From Candidatus Fermentibacteraceae bacterium (GTDB lineage Bacteria > Fermentibacterota > Fermentibacteria > Fermentibacterales > JCC-6): DNA of 5,358 nt. The stretch lies in the NCBI GenBank assembly GCA_030596465.1, contig JAUVJW010000149.1:1-5358 (forward strand), given 5' to 3'. Position numbers and translations under genes: made by a program. This document shows, in pieces, positions 1-5,358 of the stretch. Under the pieces are notes generated by a model. That model was not told the origin of the DNA. It was given only the letters and a program-made list of their open reading frames with translations, and did not search any database. Each line of letters starts with the position of its first letter. Position 1 is the stretch's first letter.

Positions 1-2
1 GA

Positions 3-101
3 ATAGGCATTGCGTTAATTGCCGGTGTTCTTGGTGCAATTGCCGCCGGGGGAATTGGCGCATGGCTCGAGAATGTAAGTCAGTATCCGGTTACCAAGTA
101 G
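3..101 (+). CDS. C-terminal fragment of a putative membrane protein (5' end outside window)
   Basis: One frame is open from the window edge to a TAG stop at 99-101 and encodes 32 residues. The first 20 or so (IGIALIAGVLGAIAAGG) are a strongly hydrophobic stretch rich in Gly, Ala and Ile, as in a transmembrane helix with GxxxG-like packing. A short polar tail ending in YPVTK follows. The other two plus-strand frames are poorer: one has an immediate stop and the other reads as Cys/Arg-rich nonsense. A hairpin terminator lies just after the stop, which fits a gene end here. The family cannot be named from this fragment. It could be a membrane-anchored protein or the last helix of a multi-pass protein. 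It is convergent with the esterase gene, with 57 bp between the two stop codons. Confidence 0.5.
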   Translation: MGIALIAGVLGAIAAGGIGAWLENVSQYPVTK

Positions 102-115
102 ATTGACCAGTACAA

Positions 116-145
116 AGCCCCGGAGAGTATCCACTTCCCGGGGCT
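116..145. terminator. Hairpin terminator between convergent genes, probably bidirectional
   Basis: An 8-bp perfect stem pairs AGCCCCGG (116-123) with CCGGGGCT (138-145). The arms can extend inward past one mismatch through a G-U pair and AGT/ACT (126-128 with 133-135) to a four-base loop. On the plus strand it is followed by a short pyrimidine tract, CTTTC. On the minus strand it is followed by TTTGTA. Both T-runs are short, so intrinsic termination may be modest. Its position, between a plus-strand stop at 101 and a minus-strand stop at 159, is where a shared terminator would sit. Confidence 0.75.
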
Positions 146-158
146 CTTTCGTTAAGTT

Positions 159-1220
159 CTATTCGTTTCCGGTCAATTCCAGAGCGGAAAGCACCTGATT
201 CAGTTCTTCTATACCAACCTGATGAGCGCCGGATGTCTGATGAAGTTCAACATTCCATCCATTCTCAGAAAGAAAAGCTTCTGCTTGAGTGGATGATTCG
301 AAGGGAACTACCATGTCATCCGGAGAGTGCATCAGCTCGATCCGCATGGAAGATGCATTGGCAATTCCGAGTGGCTGAATGAGATATTCTTCCAGCCATC
401 CGGAGGCTGGAATAATTGCCTTGAACAGTTCAGGTTCTAATAATCCGGTATACAGAGCAAGACATCCTCCCTGAGAGAAACCGAAAAGGTAAACATCCGA
501 TACGGGGTATTCAAGTTTAACCTGTTCCACAAGAGCAAGCACATAGTTGCCTGCGAGAATAAGACTGTGTCCCCATTCCTCTGTTCCGTAATCTCCCCTG
601 TACCATGAGAAGGTATCATCTCCCAGGGGGTAGGGTGCCTGCGGCACAACAAGGATGAAGTCAGGTTCATCAATCAGTTTCCAGAGTCTCATAAAGGTAT
701 CAGGCGAGCTGCCAAAGCCGTGCAAGCCAATTACCACCGGAACTTCTGCGGGCGGATTGAATCCTTCCGGAAATTGAACACGGTAGTAGAAGGACTCTAC
801 AGCATCAAACCAGTGGAGTTCACCCAGCATGTTGTTTCGCTCTGATGAAGAGGTATTCAGGCTGTCCAGAAGAGAGGAAAACCCCGGCAATTCTCGAATA
901 GCATCAAAGTCCGAATCGAGGTTTGCAAGGTCAAGATTGTCAAATCCTGCAACGAAGGCTCTTCTCAGGTAAAGGGTAGCCAGATCGCTTTCTCCCATGA
1001 GACCATAGCAGCAGGCGAGATTGTAAATAGCTATTGAGTTTCCCGGATCGATTTCAAGCGCATTCAGGTACCCGGATGCGGCGGTGTACCAATCTTCAAT
1101 CCGGTAAGCTTCCTCTGCTGAATTCAGTGCTTCTTCCGGGCTCAGGTCAAGAAAATCACCTGCGTGAATATCCATTGGATCCTGTGCCCCCAATAAAATG
1201 AATACTGCGATTAGAATCAT
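159..1220 (-). CDS. Secreted TPR-containing alpha/beta hydrolase (carboxylesterase/phospholipase-like)
   Basis: This 353-residue protein has three parts. Residues 1-13 are hydrophobic (MILIAVFILLGA) and look like a short signal peptide, though no basic residue follows the Met, so export is likely rather than certain. Residues 30-95 form about two TPR units (the second contains AIYNLACCYGLMGESDLA), followed by a DSDFDAIRELPGF segment of the kind that often closes TPR blocks. Residues 150-350 are an alpha/beta hydrolase of the Abhydrolase_2 (carboxylesterase/phospholipase) type. The oxyanion motif is LHGFG (166-170), the nucleophile elbow is GFSQGG with Ser249, the acid is probably Asp302 in DDMVVP, and the base is His333 in GAH. 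The triad is complete, so it is probably an active serine ester hydrolase; the substrate is unknown. The start is supported by AGGA seven bases upstream. It is separated from metH by 319 bp and has its own candidate promoter, so it is likely a separate transcription unit. Confidence 0.87.
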   Translation of the reverse strand: MILIAVFILLGAQDPMDIHAGDFLDLSPEEALNSAEEAYRIEDWYTAASGYLNALEIDPGNSIAIYNLACCYGLMGESDLATLYLRRAFVAGFDNLDLANLDSDFDAIRELPGFSSLLDSLNTSSSERNNMLGELHWFDAVESFYYRVQFPEGFNPPAEVPVVIGLHGFGSSPDTFMRLWKLIDEPDFILVVPQAPYPLGDDTFSWYRGDYGTEEWGHSLILAGNYVLALVEQVKLEYPVSDVYLFGFSQGGCLALYTGLLEPELFKAIIPASGWLEEYLIQPLGIANASSMRIELMHSPDDMVVPFESSTQAEAFLSENGWNVELHQTSGAHQVGIEELNQVLSALELTGNE

Positions 1221-1227
1221 TTGTTTT

Positions 1228-1291
1228 TCCTTTCAGATGAATACAAACTACCCTGCAGTGGAATTCTGTGAAAAAAACCCATGCAGGTCAA
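1228..1291 (-). promoter_or_regulatory. Candidate sigma70-type promoter and ribosome binding site of the esterase gene
   Basis: Read on the minus strand, TTGACC (1286-1291) matches the -35 consensus at five of six bases. It is followed after exactly 17 bp by CAGAAT (1263-1268), four of six for the -10 box. The spacer carries a run of seven T. Transcription would begin near 1256, giving a leader of about 35 nt that contains AGGA (1228-1231) seven bases before the ATG. A second TTGACC at 1473-1478 with TACAAT at 1447-1452 has a 20-bp spacer and is much less convincing. This is inferred from sequence match and position only. Confidence 0.5.
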
Positions 1292-1320
1292 ATGCTTTTT
1301 AGTGTCTGACAGGAAAATAG

Positions 1321-1345
1321 AAGTTATCAACAAAGTTATTAACAA
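1321..1345. repeat. 12-bp tandem direct repeat, two copies
   Basis: AAGTTATCAACA (1321-1332) is followed directly by AAGTTATTAACA (1333-1344), differing only at the eighth base (C versus T), and the next base, A1345, begins a partial third copy that then diverges. Each copy contains GTTA-T-YAAC, a near-palindrome, perfect in the second copy. A 12-bp period is slightly more than one helical turn, so a protein could bind both copies on nearly the same face. It lies about 30 bp upstream of the candidate -35 box of the esterase promoter, a plausible activator position. It may also be chance in AT-rich DNA. Confidence 0.45.
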
Positions 1346-1539
1346 GAAAAATCCATTCCAGCGAAGGAGCTTCGATAAATATTTTATTATGTATTCATAT
1401 CTCTGTATGTGGATGCAGCGGAATACAATAAAAAAAACACATCATTATTGTAATCTATTAGAGTCTGGGTATGGTCAATTTATTAACCGAGTGAACAGTA
1501 AAGGATTTGGCGGGGAGTGTGCAAAACTATGACAGGTTG

Positions 1540-3864
1540 CTACTTCAACATCTCTCCTGCTGATTCTACAGCGGAATACGCATCTTTGGCGTAGAACGCT
1601 CCTATCTGAGACGCAAATTCTTTAGTAACAACAGCTCCGCCAATCAGCACTGGAATTTTAAGATTATTTTGTTCCAGAAGACTAATAACTTCTTCCATTC
1701 TTGTTGCTGTTGTGCTCATCAGAGCGGAAAGAGCTACAGCATCTGCTTTGTGTGTTTTTGCAGCTTCAACAATGGCTTTAGAAGAAATGTCTTTACCCAG
1801 ATCTATTACCTGAAATCCGGCATTGGAGAGAAAAAGGGAAACCAGATTCTTCCCGATGTCGTGAATGTCCCCTCTCACTGTTGCCAGTACGATGGTTCCT
1901 TTGTGGTTTTCCTTGCTTGACCCCATGTGTGGCTTCAGAATTTCCATCAAAGCTTTTGCCGTTTCAGCTCCGGCGATAAGGTGGGGAAGAAACAGTTTCT
2001 TTCGGGAGTATAGATTTCCCAGCTTGTCCATGGCAGGGGCAAGGCAATTGTCAACAATACTTGTTGCGCCGGTTCCGGATTCGAGAAGAAGATTTGCAGT
2101 TAGTCTGGCTCCGGCAGTGTCCCCTTTCAAAAGGGCTTTCCGCAGCAGGGAATCATTTCCTGGAGCCTCAGCTTGTTCGTCATCCGGTATTTCAATATCA
2201 GCAGGGTCTACCCTGCCGCAAAGAGCAGCAGCTCCGGCGGTAATCCCGGCGGTTACAGGGTCAAGAACATTTACAATTCCAGCGTCCAGCCCATCCATGG
2301 CGAGGGTTGCAAGAAAAGCAGAATTAATATTGGCTCTGTGAGGTAACCCATGGGATACATTGGAAACTCCGGCAATGGTCAGGATACCTTCTTTTTTAAA
2401 CAATCGGAGAGTTTCAAGGGTAATCCTGGGATCAGATCCTGTCGCTAAAGCCTTAACAATAGGATCGGCCAGTACCCTTCTTCGAGGGAATCCGTATCTT
2501 TCCAGAATCACAATTCCCTTTTTTACAACAGACAGCCGATCTTCCGGTGTTTCAGCCAGTCCATTTTCATCGATGGGCAGCAGAACAGCATACCCCCCAT
2601 GGCGCAGAAGGATACCCACCCGCTCTTCTATGTGCTTTTCCGTGGACATAAGAGAGTTAAGCAGGCAGATGCCACCGCTCTGAATGAAGGCCGCCTCGAT
2701 GATTTCCGGTGAGGATAAATCAATTGACAGAGGGGCACCTATGCAGAGACCGGAGAATACCTGATCAACAAGACCATCTGGAACAAGTCTTTCAAGACCC
2801 AGATTGATGTCAAGCAGATCCGCTTTCTCCTGTGCTCTTGCCATTGAAATCACATGGTGGGAATCTCCTCGTCGGATGGCTTTTTTCAGTTCTTTTCTGC
2901 CGGTGGGGTTTACAGACTCGCCAACCATGAGCATGGCTCCACCAATTGGTACTACAGAGTCTATCGAAGTGAATGCAGCAAGATCTTCCTTTTTTACAAT
3001 CTCTGTGGATCTAATGCCCACAGCTCGTCTAAGAGCAGTGATGTGTTCAGGTGTAGTGCCACAGCATCCGCCGATGATTGATGCTCCTGCCCATGCAATT
3101 TCCTCGGTTGCGGCGGCGAACTGATCAGGAGCCATTGCGTAGTTACCCGAGCTGTCAGGAAGACCGGCATTGGGCTCCACTGTGATATATCTGTTTGAAA
3201 ATCTTGCCATTTCGCCTATAACAGGCAACAGACCTTCAGGACCTGTGGAGCAGTTGGCACCAACAGCATCAACGGCAAGCTGGTTGCAAAGCAGAGCCAG
3301 CGCGGTTGGAGAAGTACCGGCACCGCTTCTTCCATTATCAGAAAAGGTAAGATGAGCGCTGATGAATCCGTCAGGACTGGCATCACGGGTGGCCAGAATT
3401 GCCGCTTTCAGCTCTCGGGGGTCTGTGAACGTTTCAAGAAAGAAGACATTAATACCGGTTTCAGACAGTGCTTTTGTTTGAACGAGGAAGCTGTTGTAAA
3501 CATCCATCCACTCAGCACTTCCGACAGGGCGAATCATTTCCCCGGATGGTCCGATGCTTGCAGAAACGATTGCGTTTCCATCGGTAGAGGAAATAGCTGT
3601 TTCAGCCAGAAGCCGGTTGATTTGAGCAGTTTGAGAGCCAAGTTTAATCTGACTGCCTCCGAAGGTACATGCCAGTATGATATCGCTTCCTGCTTCAATG
3701 TATGACCTGTGAACAGCGGAAAGATCTTTTGGGTGTTCTGATGCCCATATCTCAGTAGACACTCCTGCGGGCATTCCCCGGTTCATGAGCATTGTGCCCA
3801 TGGCACCATCCAGAAAGACTATTCTTTCAGCAAGCAATTTTCTTAGTTGTTTTGCGGAATCCAT
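1540..3864 (-). CDS. metH: Cobalamin-dependent methionine synthase, short form without the activation domain
   Basis: The protein transfers the methyl group of 5-methyl-THF through enzyme-bound cobalamin to homocysteine, making methionine and THF in the cytoplasm. The 774 residues contain four domains in the usual order. The homocysteine-binding barrel (about 1-285) has the zinc cysteines Cys205 (GANCSTGP) and Cys267/Cys268 (GGCCGT). The pterin-binding barrel (about 305-555) opens with GESVNPTGRK and carries SNVSHGLPHR at 501-510. The helical cobalamin cap is about 570-645, with FLPHLIAGAETAK. The B12-binding Rossmann domain (about 655-774) has DIHDIG at 666-671, with His668 as the cobalt ligand, and IGGA at 741-744. 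E. coli MetH has about 1,227 residues and a C-terminal AdoMet activation domain; here the protein stops after the B12 domain, as in Thermotoga-type MetH. This is not truncation by mutation, because the missing domain is encoded by the overlapping upstream gene. The start overlaps that gene by 22 nt and has its own GGAG. Confidence 0.96.
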   Translation of the reverse strand: MDSAKQLRKLLAERIVFLDGAMGTMLMNRGMPAGVSTEIWASEHPKDLSAVHRSYIEAGSDIILACTFGGSQIKLGSQTAQINRLLAETAISSTDGNAIVSASIGPSGEMIRPVGSAEWMDVYNSFLVQTKALSETGINVFFLETFTDPRELKAAILATRDASPDGFISAHLTFSDNGRSGAGTSPTALALLCNQLAVDAVGANCSTGPEGLLPVIGEMARFSNRYITVEPNAGLPDSSGNYAMAPDQFAAATEEIAWAGASIIGGCCGTTPEHITALRRAVGIRSTEIVKKEDLAAFTSIDSVVPIGGAMLMVGESVNPTGRKELKKAIRRGDSHHVISMARAQEKADLLDINLGLERLVPDGLVDQVFSGLCIGAPLSIDLSSPEIIEAAFIQSGGICLLNSLMSTEKHIEERVGILLRHGGYAVLLPIDENGLAETPEDRLSVVKKGIVILERYGFPRRRVLADPIVKALATGSDPRITLETLRLFKKEGILTIAGVSNVSHGLPHRANINSAFLATLAMDGLDAGIVNVLDPVTAGITAGAAALCGRVDPADIEIPDDEQAEAPGNDSLLRKALLKGDTAGARLTANLLLESGTGATSIVDNCLAPAMDKLGNLYSRKKLFLPHLIAGAETAKALMEILKPHMGSSKENHKGTIVLATVRGDIHDIGKNLVSLFLSNAGFQVIDLGKDISSKAIVEAAKTHKADAVALSALMSTTATRMEEVISLLEQNNLKIPVLIGGAVVTKEFASQIGAFYAKDAYSAVESAGEMLK

Positions 3865-4391
3865 CCGGTTACTCCAGTCATACTTTTTACAGGTGTCAGC
3901 ATAAAGCTTTCATTACAGGTTACGCCTGAATCGGGGAACAGTTCAACGATGTTTTTCTGTACACTTAAGGGGAAGTCCCCATATCCGGGAGCAATCCTCT
4001 TTGTGGGAATCATATTCAATTTGCCGGCAATTGAGGCTTGAAGAGTTTTCATGCAAGATTCAACTGTAACTGAAGCAGCAGAGTCAAGCATGAACCGATC
4101 CAGTTCTGCGGGGCCATTGAGTAGCTGGTCAACTTTGTGACCAAGGGATGCAATTGAAACAGAAATCAGTTTTTCCGGCCATATTCCCTGAAGAAATTCC
4201 GGGTGTTCTCCCGGAGTAAAGAGTACCACTCCATATGTAGCCTCTGCAGAAAGCCCATTAAGTAAAGCGAGTGCTTTTTCAGCCCTGCTTTCAATCTCTT
4301 CTCCGGCCTCATGAGGGGGACACCCTGATCGCCAGAGTACCTGCTTGAGGGTAGGCATGGCAAACTCTATCCGCAAGTTGATTCTGTTCAT
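3843..4391 (-). CDS. Stand-alone methionine synthase activation-domain protein (MetH reactivation partner)
   Basis: This 182-residue protein resembles the C-terminal AdoMet-binding activation domain of MetH. That domain binds AdoMet and, with an electron donor such as flavodoxin, remethylates cob(II)alamin that forms by oxidation during turnover. The diagnostic segment is RIAPGYGDFP at 132-141, matching the RxxPGY AdoMet-binding motif of E. coli MetH (around Arg1134). It is followed by NESFMLTPVKSMTG at 160-173, matching the LTESFAMxPxxSVSG segment, and Glu111 precedes it in a helix as in the family. No signal peptide or membrane helix is visible. It is much shorter than the roughly 330-residue E. 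coli domain, so it is a minimal version, similar in concept to the separate protein encoded beside Thermotoga metH. The ATG overlaps the metF stop as ATGA; the ribosome site there is weak (GGAAA), which suggests coupling to metF. An internal Met at residue 12 is a possible alternative start. Between metF and a metH lacking this domain, it almost certainly acts on that MetH. Confidence 0.87.
   Translation of the reverse strand: MNRINLRIEFAMPTLKQVLWRSGCPPHEAGEEIESRAEKALALLNGLSAEATYGVVLFTPGEHPEFLQGIWPEKLISVSIASLGHKVDQLLNGPAELDRFMLDSAASVTVESCMKTLQASIAGKLNMIPTKRIAPGYGDFPLSVQKNIVELFPDSGVTCNESFMLTPVKSMTGVTGWIPQNN
3872..3875 (-). promoter_or_regulatory. Shine-Dalgarno site of metH inside the preceding gene
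   Basis: GGAG on the minus strand lies seven bases before the metH ATG at 3864. It sits inside the last codons of the activation-domain gene, so ribosomes finishing that gene pass over it. It supports the annotated start and the 22-nt overlap as genuine, and suggests coupled translation. Confidence 0.7.
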
Positions 4392-5254
4392 TTCTGTTTC
4401 CGAAGGCCGGAGCGGAAAACAATTTCCCGGATCTGGGGTACTCGATTCATGGTGTAAAGATGAATTCCCCCTACGCCCTCCTCAACCAGATCCGAAACCT
4501 GTTCAATAGCGTATTCGACTCCTGCCTTTGCCAGATCCTCAGGATCATGTGAATACTTATCGAATAAATACAGGAGTTTTGCAGGGACGGAAACTCCGCA
4601 CATCATTACGATTCTTTTGATCTGTTTGTAATTCAGTATAGGCATTATTCCCGGAATAACAGGTATTTCAATGTTCCTGTGTTGTGCTCGCTCTCTGAAG
4701 TCATAAAAAACCCGGTTATCAAAAAACACCTGTGTAATAAGAAAATCGACTCCTGCATCCACCTTGCGCCTGAGATTAATAAGGTCGCTACTGATTTTTT
4801 TTGACTCGATATGCCCTTCGGGATAGGCAGCGGCACCAATGCAGAAGTGATCACGAGCTGCAATCTCTTCAATAAGTTCACTGGCAAAATTATAATCTCT
4901 GCTTATGCATGATGAATCGGGGGGCATATCTCCTCTGAGGGCAAGGACGTTTTCAATACCGCGAGCTTCCAGATTGTCCAGCACGGAAGCGACCTCATGT
5001 TTTGAATGACCGATACATGTCATGTGAGCAAGGGATTCACAGTGATATTCATTTCTTACCCGGGAGGCAATCTCAACCGTTCGGAGAGTAGATTCTCCCT
5101 GAGAAGCATAAGTAACGCTGACAAATGACGGGTTAAGATCACAGAGATTATCCAGAGTTCGGAAAACAGACTTAAGGCTGTGACCCGGTTTCGGGGGGAA
5201 GACCTCAAGAGAAAGAACAGGCCTTTCCTTTTTGTATACATCTGCGATTCTCAT
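4388..5254 (-). CDS. metF: 5,10-methylenetetrahydrofolate reductase
   Basis: This FAD enzyme reduces 5,10-methylene-THF to 5-methyl-THF, the methyl donor for MetH. Its 288 residues match the length of the bacterial single-domain (beta8alpha8 barrel) MetF. SLEVFPPK near the N-terminus holds the catalytic acid Glu17 (E. coli Glu28). LALRGDMPP at 104-112 carries Asp109, equivalent to E. coli Asp120 near the flavin. YPEGHIESK at 144-152 and LRRKVDAGVDFLITQVFFDN at 161-180 are family hallmarks, with Gln175 in the folate-binding position. PVIPGIMPI at 198-206 is also typical. No regulatory C-terminal domain of the eukaryotic type is present. The start has AAAGG eight bases upstream. It is the first visible gene of the operon, and its stop overlaps the next start by four bases (ATGA), so substrate supply and use are probably co-expressed. 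Confidence 0.97.
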   Translation of the reverse strand: MRIADVYKKERPVLSLEVFPPKPGHSLKSVFRTLDNLCDLNPSFVSVTYASQGESTLRTVEIASRVRNEYHCESLAHMTCIGHSKHEVASVLDNLEARGIENVLALRGDMPPDSSCISRDYNFASELIEEIAARDHFCIGAAAYPEGHIESKKISSDLINLRRKVDAGVDFLITQVFFDNRVFYDFRERAQHRNIEIPVIPGIMPILNYKQIKRIVMMCGVSVPAKLLYLFDKYSHDPEDLAKAGVEYAIEQVSDLVEEGVGGIHLYTMNRVPQIREIVFRSGLRKQK

Positions 5255-5358
5255 GCCCTTGACCTTTCAGTTTAACATACGAACACGCTAAAATAACAGA
5301 AAAACACCCATTAGAAAAGGCAGTTTGTAAAGAGAATTCTTTTTCTGCAATCTGGTCA
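5255..5358 (-). promoter_or_regulatory. Leader and upstream region of metF, with ribosome binding site
   Basis: AAAGG on the minus strand (5263-5267) sits eight bases before the metF ATG and is a clear ribosome binding site. Further upstream the DNA is AT-rich, as expected for a promoter. I find only weak candidates: TATGTT (minus strand, 5273-5278) as a -10 box lacks a good -35 at 17 bp, and TTTACA further upstream lacks a good -10. The visible 104 bp are too short to hold a complete cobalamin or SAM-I riboswitch, and I see no conserved core of either. Regulation could lie beyond the window edge. Confidence 0.4.

Larger units (their letters stand above)
1221..1539. other. AT-rich intergenic region between metH and the esterase gene
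   Basis: This 319-bp gap is visibly richer in A and T than the flanking genes. It holds the esterase promoter at its low-coordinate end, a 12-bp tandem direct repeat at 1321-1345, and a small perfect hairpin, CGAAG-GAG-CTTCG, at 1362-1374. It also has an A-run at 1431-1438 (T-run on the minus strand). I find no strong GC stem followed by a T-run after the metH stop, so how the operon transcript ends is unclear. I see no tRNA, convincing gene or transposon end in it. The one plus-strand reading frame across it (1281-1532) is discussed under rejected items. Confidence 0.6.

Noticed and set aside
1321..1345. DnaA boxes or part of a replication origin
   Set aside because: TTATCAACA and TTATTAACA resemble TTATNCACA, but neither has the CACA end. 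There are only two copies and no dnaA, dnaN or similar gene is nearby.
1362..1374. Hairpin CGAAG-GAG-CTTCG as the metH terminator
   Set aside because: The stem is only five base pairs, it is 165 bp from the stop codon, and on the minus strand the nearest T-run begins about ten bases after the stem.
1281..1532. An 83-codon plus-strand reading frame across the AT-rich gap
   Set aside because: It has no ribosome binding site, its Lys/Asn/Ile-rich product follows the base composition, no domain is recognisable, and its start overlaps the better-supported minus-strand promoter of the esterase.
1865..2341. A 158-codon plus-strand frame opposite metH, and similar shorter frames on both strands
   Set aside because: These lie fully antisense to metH, whose domains are unmistakable. 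Their Ser/Pro/Arg/Ala-rich products are typical of frames read opposite a real gene.
1540..3864. metH as a truncated pseudogene
   Set aside because: All four domains are intact with their key residues, the stop falls at the normal end of the B12 domain, and the missing domain is encoded next door.
5255..5358. A cobalamin or SAM riboswitch in the metF leader
   Set aside because: Only 104 bp are visible, no conserved core or terminator hairpin is seen, and either riboswitch class normally needs more length. One further upstream cannot be excluded.

Overview
The window holds four supported coding regions, one of them cut by the window edge. Three minus-strand genes form a tight folate/methionine operon: metF, then a stand-alone methionine synthase activation-domain protein, then a short metH. 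A separate minus-strand gene, an exported TPR plus alpha/beta-hydrolase (carboxylesterase-like) protein, lies downstream. At the left edge is the C-terminal end of a plus-strand membrane protein.

The organism looks like a bacterium of moderate GC with good AGGA/GGAG ribosome binding sites. Splitting cobalamin-dependent methionine synthase into a four-domain catalytic protein without the AdoMet activation domain plus a small separate activation-domain protein is known from Thermotoga-type lineages and turns up in scattered other phyla, many uncultured. The sequence alone does not settle the phylum. I see no phage, transposon or CRISPR signature.

Layout: 3-101 (+), tail of a membrane-anchored protein; 116-145, a GC-rich hairpin between convergent genes, probably a terminator usable from both sides; 159-1220 (-), secreted TPR/esterase; 1221-1539, an AT-rich gap with a good sigma70-type promoter for the esterase and a 12-bp tandem direct repeat; 1540-3864 (-), metH; 3843-4391 (-), activation-domain protein; 4388-5254 (-), metF; 5255-5358, upstream leader of the operon.

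The three operon genes make one pathway. MetF reduces 5,10-methylene-THF to 5-methyl-THF. The short MetH moves the methyl group through cobalamin to homocysteine, giving methionine. The small protein should supply in trans the AdoMet-dependent reductive rescue of oxidised cobalamin that E. coli MetH carries in cis. The 4-nt and 22-nt gene overlaps suggest translational coupling and balanced production of the two halves. The esterase is probably unrelated and separately transcribed.
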